A model generated the notes under the pieces. That model had not been told where the DNA came from and made no database searches. It saw only the letters and a list, made by a program, of their open reading frames with translations. From positions 1,860,001 through 1,924,000 of the forward strand of contig NZ_JAGYHC010000001.1 in assembly GCF_019837165.1 (NCBI RefSeq): DNA of 64,000 bases. Direction: 5' to 3'. Position numbers and translations under genes: made by a program. Shown piece by piece: positions 17,493 through 26,795 of this stretch (position 1 is the first letter of the stretch; each line of letters starts with the position of its first letter). This DNA is from Virgibacillus sp. NKC19-3 (GTDB taxonomy: Bacteria > Bacillota > Bacilli > Bacillales > Amphibacillaceae).

Positions 17493-18851
17493 ATGCATTT
17501 TATTGGAAAAATTTTGCCTGTGGAAGGATATTATGTTGTATTAAAAACGTATTTACCTGTTGACTACGGGAAATCATTAACTCATTTGTATCAACCGCTT
17601 ATTGGTACTCACGCAGTTACGTTATATCAAACACTTCTGCATGACATGGAGTTGCAACGGGAAAGGGAAGCCCAAACGCATCATACATTAATGAATTATT
17701 TAAATATACCATTGGATGAGATCTACCAGGCAAGGTTAAAGCTTGAAGCCATTGGACTGTTAAAAACATATAAACAAAATACAGAAACAACCAATATGTA
17801 CACGTACGAGTTGCAAAGTCCATTTGCGCCAAAGGATTTTTTCAAGGATGCAATGCTTACGCAGCTCTTATTTCATCATATTGGTGACGCTAAGTTTAAA
17901 GAGTTGAAGAACCATTACGTAACAACACCAAAAAGACAGATCGGAACAGATATAACAGCATCTTTCCATGATGTATTTCAAACGTTTGAGCCTTCCCTTG
18001 GGACAGTTGGAGTATCTTCAAATGAAGAAAAGCCGGCGACGTCAGAGCAAAAAACAGACTTTTCCTGGATAGAAATGATGTTAAAACAGCGGATGATCCC
18101 TGTGGGCAAAGTCTTAACACCAGAAAACAAAAAATTGATTTCTCAAATGATGCAATTGTATGATTTATATGCGCATGAAATAGATAAAAGTGTATTATGG
18201 GCATTAACTTCAGATAATAGGCTGGACGCAGAAGAATTTAAAACAGCCTGTCATGATCTGTTTAAACAAAAATATAATGATACACCCATCCAATTAAAAA
18301 ATAAGGCTGTATCTAGTCAACATGAAACAACAAAGAAACCTGAAACAAAAGAGGACCAGCTTATCCACGAATTAGAAATAATCTCTCCGAAGCAATTACT
18401 GGAAGACCTCTCAAGTGGTAACCATGCTTCTGAACAGGATATGAGGGTTATACGTGGTGTAATGACAACACAAGGACTGCCTTCTCCTGTTATGAATGTA
18501 TTGATTCATTATGTGTTATTGCAGTCAAACATGAAGCTATCCAAAGCATATCTGGAGAAGATTGCAAGTCACTGGTCCAGAGCTAATTTAAAAACAGCGA
18601 AAGAAGCCATGGCTTTCGCCAAAAAAGAAAAAGATAGATATCAAAAAGGTGCAGCTTCTAAATCCAAGTCAACCTATAGAAAAGCCGAATCAAATGAAGT
18701 TGTCCCGGATTGGTTTAAAGAAAGAAAGAATAAGAATCGTAAACAACAACCAGATACGAATAATATAGACACGACAAAAGAGCAAGAAGAAGTTGCTGCC
18801 ATGCTACGTCAGTATTCAAGCAGAAACAAAAATAATCACATCCAAGGATGA
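17493..18851 (+). CDS. dnaB: Replication initiation and membrane attachment protein DnaB
   Basis: This is the Bacillus-type DnaB, a helicase-loading co-factor at oriC and restart sites, not the replicative helicase. It is about 452 residues, with the LPVDYGKSLTHLYQPLIG N-terminal segment and two helical DnaB/DnaD-like regions. The C-terminus is lysine-rich, ending in VPDWFKERKNK and a Q/N-rich tail. I chose ATG 17493 (MHFIGKILPVEGYYV) behind AGAGGGAGAG; an earlier ATG at 17445 lies within nrdR and has no site. Confidence 0.9.
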   Translation: MHFIGKILPVEGYYVVLKTYLPVDYGKSLTHLYQPLIGTHAVTLYQTLLHDMELQREREAQTHHTLMNYLNIPLDEIYQARLKLEAIGLLKTYKQNTETTNMYTYELQSPFAPKDFFKDAMLTQLLFHHIGDAKFKELKNHYVTTPKRQIGTDITASFHDVFQTFEPSLGTVGVSSNEEKPATSEQKTDFSWIEMMLKQRMIPVGKVLTPENKKLISQMMQLYDLYAHEIDKSVLWALTSDNRLDAEEFKTACHDLFKQKYNDTPIQLKNKAVSSQHETTKKPETKEDQLIHELEIISPKQLLEDLSSGNHASEQDMRVIRGVMTTQGLPSPVMNVLIHYVLLQSNMKLSKAYLEKIASHWSRANLKTAKEAMAFAKKEKDRYQKGAASKSKSTYRKAESNEVVPDWFKERKNKNRKQQPDTNNIDTTKEQEEVAAMLRQYSSRNKNNHIQG

Positions 18852-18855
18852 TAAT

Positions 18856-19782
18856 ATGGAACCAGTACAATCTACATTGAGAAAATGGATGCAGGAAAAT
18901 AAGCATTTCAAAGAAAATTATACAAAAGTTAAACAGGAAGTGTTAAGTGACCCTGAAATTAAGGATTTTATAGCAAAACATCCGCAATTAACCCAACTGG
19001 AAATGGAGAAAAGTCTGATTAAACTATATGAATACAAGACACAATCCAAACAATGTGACCATTGTTCCTCATTTGGCGGATGTATAAATATGATTCAAGG
19101 GTATTCGCCTATTTTACATGTTGAAAATAATGAAATTCGTCTCTCGTATGAAAAATGCCATAATCGGATTGCATATGAAAAGCAAATCGAGCAGCAAAAT
19201 TTGATTCAAAGTTTATATATGCCAAGAGAGATCTTGGATGCAACGATTGATGATATTGACAATGATGTTGAAAGAGTTCGTGCGATTCGTGAATTGATTT
19301 ACTTTGTCGAGCAAGCAAAATCCGATTTGCCTAAAAAAGGAATCTATTTTCATGGTCCGTTTGGTGTTGGAAAAACGTATTTTTTAGGAGCTCTTGCCAA
19401 TAAATTAAAAGAATACCACATTTCATCAACATTAATTTATATGCCGGAATTTGTTCGGGAAATGAAAGCGTCCATGAAAGATGATTCTATCAATGAGAAA
19501 ATAGAACTTTTTAAGAAAGCAGACGTGTTGATGTTGGATGATATCGGTGCGGAAATGCAATCTGCCTGGTTTCGTGATGAAATACTGGGGTCTATACTGC
19601 AATATCGAATGATGGAAAAGCTACCGGTATTCTTCACTTCAAATTATGACTTGGATCAATTGGAAAGTCAGTTGGCGGCAACGCGTTCGGGTGTCGAAAC
19701 GGTAAAAGCAGGTAGAATTATTGAACGAATTAAACAGGTTAGTAAATCGGTTGAAATCATTGGAGAGAATCGCAGAGAATAA
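18856..19782 (+). CDS. dnaI: Primosomal helicase loader DnaI
   Basis: DnaI loads the replicative helicase with DnaB and DnaD. The 308-residue protein has an N-terminal helicase-binding domain with a cysteine cluster (CDHCSSFGGC) and an AAA+ domain with Walker A GPFGVGKT near residue 167, Walker B LMLDDIGAE and sensor motif FFTSNYDL. ATG at 18856 follows AAGGATG, four bases after the dnaB stop. Confidence 0.95.
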   Translation: MEPVQSTLRKWMQENKHFKENYTKVKQEVLSDPEIKDFIAKHPQLTQLEMEKSLIKLYEYKTQSKQCDHCSSFGGCINMIQGYSPILHVENNEIRLSYEKCHNRIAYEKQIEQQNLIQSLYMPREILDATIDDIDNDVERVRAIRELIYFVEQAKSDLPKKGIYFHGPFGVGKTYFLGALANKLKEYHISSTLIYMPEFVREMKASMKDDSINEKIELFKKADVLMLDDIGAEMQSAWFRDEILGSILQYRMMEKLPVFFTSNYDLDQLESQLAATRSGVETVKAGRIIERIKQVSKSVEIIGENRRE

Positions 19783-19788
19783 AATGGA

Positions 19789-19828
19789 GAAAAGGTGGTA
19801 GACAGGATATCCTGTCTACCACCTTTTC
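19789..19828 (+). terminator. Terminator after dnaI: 40-bp perfect palindrome
   Basis: The 20-bp arms pair without a mismatch around the centre at 19808/19809 (GACAGGATATCCTGTC core) and end in CTTTTC. It lies directly after the dnaI stop and is far longer than most intrinsic terminators. Confidence 0.8.
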
Positions 19829-19917
19829 TTACTTTAACTAGTTTCAATGGTTTATACATGTTTTCAATTATCCGTCCATATAATGTAACAGTTTGGTGTT
19901 GGGTGAGGGTGATTGTA

Positions 19918-20774
19918 TTGCTTGAAATTTATTTTGAATCAGATAAGGAAGTAATTCGTTTTTGTGAACAGTTATTCAGTTACAATAAGCAAATTGAATT
20001 ACACTGGAAAACGAACAAAGATTGGGGGAATCATTTACAATTAGAAAATAAGTTACCTGAAAATGAATTGATTGAGACTATAGCACAATCAATGACGGAT
20101 GTTTTTATTGCGCACCGTTTAAGGAACATGATAGAAAGTACCATTAAAAGGATTTATTATTATACCAATAGTGATGAAATCGAACGGATTTTGGATTTGA
20201 CAGAATGGATTTTTGCGGGAGAAAATGCCGATAGTCTGCAAGTAAGAAATACAGAAGACCCAAGTCAAATATTAAAATCCTTATTTAGCGCATCAATAAA
20301 AAACGAAACAACAATCCATTATGATTCCATCATACAATTTCGTTTGAAAGATTTTAGAAATCAACTTATTCACTATGTGGGACTTGCTATTGATGAATTT
20401 AAGCGGGAGGAAGATCATCAGGCTTTTGTGAATATGCTTCGTGAATACATTGTAAAAAAGATCCGAGCTTTGATACGATTCATGTATTACAGGGGAATAT
20501 GTTTACTTTTTATAAACATAATGGTAAACAAATTTCAACAATGGAGTTAAGAAGTCTTATGAAAAGCGAACCACTCTATATAGTTGGATTGGACGAAGAT
20601 GAATTAAATTTGGCGCCGCTTGTTGCTATGGCACCGAAAAAAATCAAAATGTATGGGGATGACCCATCTGAGCCGAAGACATTAACAGTCATTAATGTTT
20701 TTCAGGAAAAAGTAGATTTCAAAGCCTATCATCATTTTCCATTTCAACATTTGTTAAAAAAACAACAGAAATAG
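19918..20774 (+). CDS. ytxC: Sporulation protein YtxC, reading frame broken at an A-AAA-AAG heptamer
   Basis: The first frame starts at TTG 19918 (LLEIYFESDKEVIRFCEQ) behind GGGTGAGGGTGA and runs through the YtxC core, including IIQFRLKDF and LAIDEFKRE. At 20454-20460 the gene reads GTA-AAA-AAG. In this frame it then runs on into a nonsense tail, stopping at 20550. Moving back one base there gives PSFDTIHVLQGN and a further 90 codons, including LAPLVAMAPKKIKMYGDDP and TVINVFQEK, the usual YtxC end. The joined product would have about 285 residues, normal for YtxC, a spore-forming-species protein of unknown activity. Either one A has been lost from a run of seven, or the ribosome slips. Confidence 0.82.
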
Positions 20775-20776
20775 GC

Positions 20777-20805
20777 TTGATTTTATAATTATAAACGGCT
20801 ATAAT
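20777..20805 (+). promoter_or_regulatory. Sigma-A promoter of thrS
   Basis: TTGATT and TATAAT are 17 bases apart, immediately after the ytxC stop and before the T-box leader. Confidence 0.75.
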
Positions 20806-20811
20806 ACAGGT

Positions 20812-21083
20812 TATATATCATGTAGGTAAAAGGTAAAGACGAGGATACGATTATTTTATCTTTGTATAGAAAAGAGAAGGAAGCCAGCGGCTGAAAGCTT
20901 CCACTATGCATACAAATAATTACCGCCTTCGAACCCTGCTATGGAAATGTCAGTAAATAGTGGCGTATTATCTGCGTTAAAGATTGATGAAGCCATCAAA
21001 TGATGGAAAATAGGGTGGAACCACGACGTCTCAGGCGCTCGTCCCTTTGCGTAACTTGCAGAGGGATGGGCGTCTTTTTAACG
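20812..21083 (+). promoter_or_regulatory. T-box leader of thrS
   Basis: The T-box sequence AGGGTGGAACCACG is at 21012-21025, followed by a terminator stem (GACG...CGTC and CCCT...AGGG) and a T run near 21075. The upstream part forms the Stem I arm with GGAAGCC...GGCTGAAAGCTTCC. ACC at 20932-20934 is the likely threonine specifier. Uncharged tRNA-Thr should favour the antiterminator and raise thrS expression. Confidence 0.92.
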
Positions 21084-21117
21084 TCTAAAAGATATATTAT
21101 ATGAAGGAGCGATTACT

Positions 21118-23064
21118 ATGGCAGCAGAAATTTCAATTACATTTCCGGACAGGACAGTGAAACAATTCCCGTCAGGTACAACTGGGGAAGAAATTGCAGC
21201 TTCGATTTCTTCAGGTTTAAAGAAACAGGCAATAGCGATTAAGCTGGATGATGAACGCGTTGATTTAAAACGTGAATTGCATCATGGTGGAAAGATTGAA
21301 ATTATAACGTATAAAGATCAGGAAGGTATAGAGGTGATGCGTCATTCTACGGCACACCTAATGGCTCATGCTATAAAGCGCATTTATAAAGACGTTCAAT
21401 TTGGTGTTGGTCCAGTCATTGAAGAAGGATTTTACTATGATATGGATATGGAGCATAAGATAACACCGGAAGACCTTCCGAAAATAGAGAAAGAAATGAA
21501 GCGGATTGTTGATGAAGCACTGGAGATTAAACGCATGGAAGTATCACGTGCGAAAGCAAAAGAAATGTTTCGTGAAATCGGGGATGATTTGAAGCTGGAA
21601 TTGATTGATGCGATTCCTGAAGACGAACAGGTTACCATTTATCAGCAGGGTGAATTTTTTGATCTCTGCCGTGGTATACATGTACCTTCAACCAATAAAA
21701 TTAAAGCCTTCAAACTATTAAGCATTTCTGGTGCATATTGGCGCGGAGACAGTAATAATAAGCAACTGCAACGTATCTATGGGACAGCCTTTGAAAAACA
21801 ATCTCAGGTAAATGACTATCTGAATTTATTGGAAGAACGTAAGGAACGTGACCATCGCAAGCTTGGAAAGGAACTGGATATTTTTACTGTTAATCAGGAA
21901 GTTGGACAAGGCCTGCCACTTTGGCTCCCTAAAGGTGCAACAATCCGGCGACAGATTGAACGCTATATTGTAGATATTGAAGAGAGACTTGGCTATGATC
22001 ATGTGTATACACCTGTTTTAGCAAATGTGGATCTATACAAAACAAGCGGTCATTGGGATCACTATCAGGATGATATGTTCCCTACGATGGAAATGGATAA
22101 TGAAGAGCTTGTATTACGCCCGATGAACTGCCCGCACCATATGATGGTTTTTAAAAATCAGTTATGGAGTTATCGTAATTTACCTGTTCGAATTGCGGAA
22201 CTTGGCACCATGCATCGTTATGAAATGAGTGGTGCTCTTGCAGGGCTTCAGCGAGTAAGGGCGATGACATTGAATGATGCGCATATTTTTGCAAGACCGG
22301 AGCAATTAAAAGAGGAATTCACCCGGGTTGTGGAGCTTGTACAAAGGGTTTATAAAGACTTTGGTATAGATGATTACTATTTCCGTCTGTCCTATCGTGA
22401 TCCAGAGGATAAAGAAAAATACATCGACAATGATGAGATGTGGGAGAAAGCGGAAAGCATGTTGAAAGAAACAATGGAAGACATGAACCTGGATTATGTT
22501 GAAGCAATAGGAGAGGCCGCCTTTTATGGTCCGAAACTGGATGTACAGGTACAAACGTCATTAGGTAAGGATGAGACCCTTTCAACGGTACAACTGGATT
22601 ACCAGTTGCCGGAACGTTTTGATTTAACCTATATTGGAGAAGATGGAAAAGAACACCGCCCAGTGGTTATCCATCGCGGAGTCGTATCAACAATGGAACG
22701 CTTTGTGGCATTTCTGATTGAAGAATATAAAGGAGCCTTCCCTACATGGCTCGCACCAGTACAAGCAAAAATCATTCCAGTGTCACCACAGTTTCATTTG
22801 GATTATGCAAAAGAAATAGAGGATAAATTAAGACGTCAAGGCTTACGTGTTACGATTGATGAACGAGATGAAAAAATCGGCTACAAAATCCGGGAAGCAC
22901 AAACACAGAAAGTACCTTTTTCATTGGTCTTAGGAGATGATGAAGTGAAGGAGAACGCAGTGAATGTTCGCAGGTACGGGGAAAAACAATCGGAAACACT
23001 AGGTTTCGACGACTTTGTTGCAATGATCAATAAGGAAGTTGAGGAAAAGACGCTAAGAAAATAA
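21118..23064 (+). CDS. thrS: Threonine--tRNA ligase
   Basis: ThrRS charges tRNA-Thr. The 648-residue protein has an N-terminal TGS domain (about 1-65), the editing domain with [10 protein letters not shown] (HxxxH) and CRGIHVP, the class II core with the zinc site RPMNCPHHM, motif 2 [16 protein letters not shown] and motif 3, and an anticodon-binding domain from about 545. ATG at 21118 follows AAGGAGCG. All expected residues appear present. Confidence 0.98.
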   Translation: MAAEISITFPDRTVKQFPSGTTGEEIAASISSGLKKQAIAIKLDDERVDLKRELHHGGKIEIITYKDQEGIEVMRHSTAHLMAHAIKRIYKDVQFGVGPVIEEGFYYDMDMEHKITPEDLPKIEKEMKRIVDEALEIKRMEVSRAKAKEMFREIGDDLKLELIDAIPEDEQVTIYQQGEFFDLCRGIHVPSTNKIKAFKLLSISGAYWRGDSNNKQLQRIYGTAFEKQSQVNDYLNLLEERKERDHRKLGKELDIFTVNQEVGQGLPLWLPKGATIRRQIERYIVDIEERLGYDHVYTPVLANVDLYKTSGHWDHYQDDMFPTMEMDNEELVLRPMNCPHHMMVFKNQLWSYRNLPVRIAELGTMHRYEMSGALAGLQRVRAMTLNDAHIFARPEQLKEEFTRVVELVQRVYKDFGIDDYYFRLSYRDPEDKEKYIDNDEMWEKAESMLKETMEDMNLDYVEAIGEAAFYGPKLDVQVQTSLGKDETLSTVQLDYQLPERFDLTYIGEDGKEHRPVVIHRGVVSTMERFVAFLIEEYKGAFPTWLAPVQAKIIPVSPQFHLDYAKEIEDKLRRQGLRVTIDERDEKIGYKIREAQTQKVPFSLVLGDDEVKENAVNVRRYGEKQSETLGFDDFVAMINKEVEEKTLRK

Positions 23065-23097
23065 CAGGTCTGTTTCGTTGTTGTCTTTGTCACAAAA

Positions 23098-23199
23098 GAT
23101 AGAAACTGCGACGTAGTGAAAGTAACTTTATGAGAAGGTTCTCGTTCTAATGATAGTTAAGCGCAGGGATACCGCTACGGAAATGTCACAGTTTCTATC
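23098..23199. repeat. 102-bp intergenic repeat, copy A
   Basis: It begins GATAGAAACTGCGACG and ends CAGTTTCTATC, so its ends are an inverted repeat. The 102 bases match 38406-38507 with one difference (A to G near the right end). It lies in the gap after thrS. Confidence 0.9.
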
Positions 23200-23256
23200 A
23201 ACTGCAAGCTTTAAAAGCAACAATGTTTACAAAAAGGGCCAATATAAAGAATGCGA

Positions 23257-23289
23257 GCCAGGAATACGATTTTGTATTCTTGGCCTTTT
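23257..23289 (+). terminator. Terminator between thrS and infC
   Basis: GCCAGGAATAC and GTATTCTTGGC form an 11-bp stem with a TTTT tail. Confidence 0.75.
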
Positions 23290-23397
23290 CATGTAGACAT
23301 GTTATACTATATGTAACATTAGATTAAAAGTTTTATTTGACATTATCAAATGAAGCTGTTATTCTAAATTGGTTGCAAAAATAAATGATCTAAAGAC

Positions 23398-23560
23398 AAG
23401 TAGAAGCACCCGCTTCTCACCTGATCGACGCTGGATGCAGCAGTTGACTGGTTCATATTCTTCTCATCATGATTAGGAGACGTGTGGGTGCATATTGTAC
23501 CGACACTTTTTTTATTAAAAAATTTACTTGTCCATTATAGATCGATTTCGTTTCTTAAAA
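23398..23560 (+). promoter_or_regulatory. L20 leader of infC-rpmI-rplT
   Basis: The leader holds the hairpin AGAAGC-ACCC-GCTTCT and a long-range pairing of GCACCC with GGGTGC near 23486, followed by a T run. This resembles the L20 leader of Bacillales, in which ribosomal protein L20 binds and ends transcription early. Position directly upstream of infC supports it. Confidence 0.75.
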
Positions 23561-23580
23561 AAATTTGGAGGTGGCTGGCA

Positions 23581-24096
23581 ATTAGCAAAGAAATGAATGT
23601 CAATGAAAAGATTCGTGCTAAAGAAGTACGTCTTATCGACTCAAATGGGGATCAACTTGGAGTGAAATCACGTAATGAAGCGTTGGATATTGCACAAACC
23701 AGAAATCTGGATTTAGTATTGGTTGCTCCAAATGCAAAACCACCAGTTTGTCGTATCATGGACTTCGGGAAATATCGTTTTGAACAGCAAAAGAAAGAAA
23801 AAGAAGCGCGCAAAAAACAAAAAGTAATTAACGTAAAAGAAGTACGTTTTACGCCAGGAATCGGCGACCACGATTTTGAAACAAAATTAAAAAACGCTAG
23901 AAAATTCCTTCAAAAAGGGGATAAAGTTAAAGCAGCCGTTCGTTTCCGTGGACGTGCGATCACACACAAGGACCTTGGACGGGAGGTTTTGGATCGTTTT
24001 GCTGATGAGGTTAAAGATATAGCAACGATTGAATCTAAACCCAAAATGGAAGGTCGCAATATGTTTATGATGGTCGCTCCGGCAAAAGAGAAATAA
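23581..24096 (+). CDS. infC: Translation initiation factor IF-3
   Basis: IF-3 prevents early subunit joining and proofreads the start codon. The 171-residue protein contains [33 protein letters not shown] and the C-terminal RFRGRAITH segment. It starts at the rare codon ATT (ATT-AGC-AAA) behind TTGGAGGTGG, as is known for infC, where it allows self-regulation. The open frame runs upstream to 23482 but this is leader sequence. Confidence 0.97.
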   Translation: MSKEMNVNEKIRAKEVRLIDSNGDQLGVKSRNEALDIAQTRNLDLVLVAPNAKPPVCRIMDFGKYRFEQQKKEKEARKKQKVINVKEVRFTPGIGDHDFETKLKNARKFLQKGDKVKAAVRFRGRAITHKDLGREVLDRFADEVKDIATIESKPKMEGRNMFMMVAPAKEK

Positions 24097-24125
24097 TCAC
24101 TCAGGTTAACAAGGAGGAATTCACG

Positions 24126-24323
24126 ATGTCTAAAATGAAAACACACAAAGGGTCTCAAAAACGTTTTCGAAAAACAGGTACTGGTAAACTTAAACGGTCA
24201 CATGCTTACACAAGCCATATGTTTGCACATAAATCACAAAAGCAAAAGCGCAAATTACGCAAGAGTGCTATTGTATCGGCAGGAGACTATCGACGTATTA
24301 AAACAATGATGCCTTATAAATAA
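24126..24323 (+). CDS. rpmI: 50S ribosomal protein L35
   Basis: The 65-residue basic protein has the L35 sequence [14 protein letters not shown] and [20 protein letters not shown] precedes the ATG. It lies between infC and rplT in the conserved operon. Confidence 0.98.
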   Translation: MSKMKTHKGSQKRFRKTGTGKLKRSHAYTSHMFAHKSQKQKRKLRKSAIVSAGDYRRIKTMMPYK

Positions 24324-24352
24324 ATAAATCGATTTACTAGGAGGGAATTATT

Positions 24353-24709
24353 ATGGCACGTGTAAAAGGTGGAACAGTAACGCGTCTACGTCGTAAACGC
24401 GTCTTAAAACTAGCAAAAGGTTATTATGGCTCAAAAAGAGCATTATTTAAAACAGCGAAACAACAAGTGATGAAATCAGGTATGTATGCATATCGTGACC
24501 GCAGACAGAAAAAACGGGACTTTCGTAAATTATGGATTACTCGTATTAATGCTGCAGCTCGCATGAATGATCTATCCTATAGCAAATTAATGCATGGATT
24601 AAAAGTAGCAGGCGTCGACATTAACCGTAAAATGTTGTCAGATCTCGCTATCAATGATGAACAAGCATTTAATCAACTAGCAACCAAAGCAAAAGAGGCT
24701 CTTAAATAA
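24353..24709 (+). CDS. rplT: 50S ribosomal protein L20
   Basis: The 118-residue protein shows [20 protein letters not shown] and [16 protein letters not shown], hallmarks of L20. It binds 23S rRNA early in assembly and, in Bacillales, represses its own operon through the leader. Good AGGAGGG site. Confidence 0.98.
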   Translation: MARVKGGTVTRLRRKRVLKLAKGYYGSKRALFKTAKQQVMKSGMYAYRDRRQKKRDFRKLWITRINAAARMNDLSYSKLMHGLKVAGVDINRKMLSDLAINDEQAFNQLATKAKEALK

Positions 24710-24722
24710 ATGTCAGTGTTAA

Positions 24723-24757
24723 GGCCAAATCCAACTTGAGAATGGGTTTGGTCTTTT
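24723..24757 (+). terminator. Terminator after rplT
   Basis: GGCCAAATCCA pairs with TGGGTTTGGTC (one G-U), with a TTTT tail. It ends the infC-rpmI-rplT operon. Confidence 0.8.
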
Positions 24758-24776
24758 GTGATTAAAGGAGTAAACG

Positions 24777-25055
24777 ATGAACGAATTAAACACAATCATC
24801 ATTTATATATTGGGTGTAAATGCAATTACTTTTTTCTTGATGGGGAGGGATAAAACTAGAAGCAAAAAGCAGCAGTACCGCATACCTGAACGTACATTTT
24901 GGATATTATCGGTATGCGGTGGCTCACTAGGATGCTATAGTGGAATGAAGGTGTTCCGGCATAAAACCAAACATCGATCCTTTGTCATCGGCATGCCTTT
25001 CTTAATCATCTTCCAACTTATAGGAATTGCCTACATATTCGTTTCCGTGTCATAA
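24777..25055 (+). CDS. ysdA: DUF1294 membrane protein YsdA
   Basis: A 92-residue protein with about three hydrophobic segments. It contains FFLMGRDKTRSKKQQYRIPE, GGSLGCYSGMKVFRHKTKH and a C-terminal membrane helix, the pattern of DUF1294 proteins such as YsdA, which also follows rplT in B. subtilis. Function unknown. Starts at ATG 24777 behind AAAGGAG. Confidence 0.85.
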   Translation: MNELNTIIIYILGVNAITFFLMGRDKTRSKKQQYRIPERTFWILSVCGGSLGCYSGMKVFRHKTKHRSFVIGMPFLIIFQLIGIAYIFVSVS

Positions 25056-25122
25056 AGGCTCGTCTATTGTCATATACATGTACGAGGAACATTCAAATAG
25101 GAATAAAAGAAGGAGGTTAGGT

Positions 25123-25695
25123 ATGGAGGTTTTTGGGAATTACTTGATGGCCTTCATCGAGACTGGTGGACTGTTTGCCCCAATTCTTTTCATTAGTTTC
25201 CATCTACTACGGCCATTGTTCTTTCTCCCTGTTGTTTTCATATGTATTTCAGGTGGTATATTGTTCGGGGCGGTTGCAGGAACCATTTATTCCATTATCG
25301 GTATTACCTTGTCTAGTGTTGTTTTTTATTTTATTATAAGATGGATGCCGAAATCATTTCATAAATTAGTGGATGTAAAAAAGAAAATGATAGGTAAAAA
25401 TGCGGAGTTAACAACATCACAAATTACACTCCTACGGCTTGTACCATTTATTCATTTTCACCTTTTATCACTCTGTCTCATTGAAATTTCTGCAAGTTTT
25501 AAAGATTATACGAAATCATCTTTATTATCTAATATCCCTTTAGCATTAGTATATACTTCCGTTGGCGGTTGGATATCTAATTTAACCCCACTTCACATCT
25601 TCGTATTTTTAACCGCATTATTACCATTTCTTTATCTATTAAGAAGAAAGGAGATTATTATTAAGTGGCAGGAATTCTTCCAGGTAAGTACGTAG
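25123..25695 (+). CDS. TVP38/TMEM64 (DedA-like) membrane protein
   Basis: The 190-residue protein has about five to six membrane segments, with the SNARE-associated/VTT pattern FICISGGILFGAVAGTIYSIIG and a re-entrant-like RLVPFIHFHLLSL. ATG at 25123 follows GAAGGAGG; upstream open frame is not used. Members of this superfamily move or scramble lipids, but no specific role can be given here. Confidence 0.75.
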   Translation: MEVFGNYLMAFIETGGLFAPILFISFHLLRPLFFLPVVFICISGGILFGAVAGTIYSIIGITLSSVVFYFIIRWMPKSFHKLVDVKKKMIGKNAELTTSQITLLRLVPFIHFHLLSLCLIEISASFKDYTKSSLLSNIPLALVYTSVGGWISNLTPLHIFVFLTALLPFLYLLRRKEIIIKWQEFFQVST

Positions 25696-25696
25696 G

Positions 25697-25733
25697 AAAA
25701 AATCACTCGTCTATGAAAAGATGAGTGATTTTC
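25697..25733. terminator. Bidirectional terminator between the DedA-like gene and ysdB
   Basis: AAAATCACTC and GAGTGATTTT pair perfectly between two convergent genes, with A and T tails on both sides. Confidence 0.8.
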
Positions 25734-26128
25734 TAATTCATATTGGTTAACAATAGCTGATTAATGGGGTGTTTCCATTCAATTTTGGCGTAGGGGTAGC
25801 GTATCAGTATTTCACGCTCCAAAAAATATAAATCCTCCCGCGTTAATCCCCGTAATTCCAGTGGGTCACGGACAGTAACATGTACATTTACAACTTCAAA
25901 TGCTTCCTCGGTGGTACCAAGGTATTTTTCCCCTTCAAATAAACATCCTTTGTACGTAAATTGAAGGTTTTTTTTACTATCTTCCAGTTCGTCTACAAAG
26001 TAAAATGTATTGGACTCTTTGGCAATACGCAATCTTCTTTGGGGATTGCGTATATATTGAATCACTGTATAGACGAGGAGACCAAGTGCTATAAGTATTA
26101 ATACCCGAAATAAAATAACGATCATCAT
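25733..26128 (-). CDS. ysdB: Sigma-W pathway protein YsdB
   Basis: A 131-residue protein with one N-terminal membrane helix and a conserved soluble part, with YKGCLFEGEKYLGTTEEAFEV and ERE...YPYAKIEWKHPI, close to B. subtilis YsdB. That protein has been linked to the sigma-W envelope stress response; the mechanism is not known to me. ATG at 26128 follows CAGGGAGA. Confidence 0.85.
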   Translation of the reverse strand: MMIVILFRVLILIALGLLVYTVIQYIRNPQRRLRIAKESNTFYFVDELEDSKKNLQFTYKGCLFEGEKYLGTTEEAFEVVNVHVTVRDPLELRGLTREDLYFLEREILIRYPYAKIEWKHPINQLLLTNMN

Positions 26129-26243
26129 GAACCGTCTCCCTGTTATTTATTATCCTATTATACGATTTGAGCTTTTACTTGGTTTCACTATTTGCGAGAA
26201 TTCATGATACAATCATAAAAAAAGGAAATGAGGTAATTTCAAA

Positions 26244-26729
26244 ATGGATTGGAAGGCACTATATTCCATGCAAGAACAATTGGACAATTATATTGAGGAA
26301 AAACATGACTTACGAAAAAGGGATGTTTTTCAGGAGAAATGTCTCGCACTACTCGTAGAGCTTGGTGAACTTGCCAATGAAACAAGATGTTTTAAATTTT
26401 GGAGTGAAAAACCAAGGAATGAAAAAAGCATTATATTGGAAGAATATGTTGATGGAACTCATTTTATTTTATCATTAGGAATCGAAAAAGGGTATCAATA
26501 TGATGGTAGAGAATTAGGCATAACGGTACGAAACGAAACCGAACAATTTAACCATGTATTTGAAGCCTGTACCATTTTTAAGCAAGATCCAACAGAAGAA
26601 AATTATGTACGTCTATTTGAAAGCTATATACAGCTTGGCGGATTACTAGGATTTACAGAAGCTGATATTCAGGATGCCTACTTAAAGAAAAATGAAGTGA
26701 ACTATGCACGGCAAGATCAAGGATACTAA
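26244..26729 (+). CDS. All-alpha dUTPase-like nucleotide pyrophosphatase
   Basis: The 161-residue protein shows the metal-binding helices of the dimeric dUTPase/MazG superfamily: LLVELGELANETRCFKFW (ExxE) and EEYVDGTHFILSLG (ExxD). Such enzymes hydrolyse dUTP to dUMP and keep uracil out of DNA. Start ATG 26244 with weak GGAAATGAGG-like site. Substrate assigned from family only. Confidence 0.8.
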   Translation: MDWKALYSMQEQLDNYIEEKHDLRKRDVFQEKCLALLVELGELANETRCFKFWSEKPRNEKSIILEEYVDGTHFILSLGIEKGYQYDGRELGITVRNETEQFNHVFEACTIFKQDPTEENYVRLFESYIQLGGLLGFTEADIQDAYLKKNEVNYARQDQGY

Positions 26730-26795
26730 TGAAATAGTTGGTTCTTTCATAAAATGCAGGTATAATTATAAAACATAAGGAGGAATTAGGTACAT

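Larger units (their letters stand above)
23065..23580. other. Intergenic region between thrS and infC
   Basis: It holds, in order, a 102-bp repeat copy (23098-23199), a terminator (23257-23289) and the L20-type leader of infC. Confidence 0.6.

Noticed and set aside
17445-17493. Longer dnaB start at 17445
   Set aside because: It lies inside nrdR without a binding site; ATG 17493 has one and matches the usual N-terminus.
23398-23580. Upstream open frame of infC (from 23482) as an N-terminal extension
   Set aside because: It runs through the structured leader and T run. The strong site at GGAGGTGG and family length point to the ATT at 23581.
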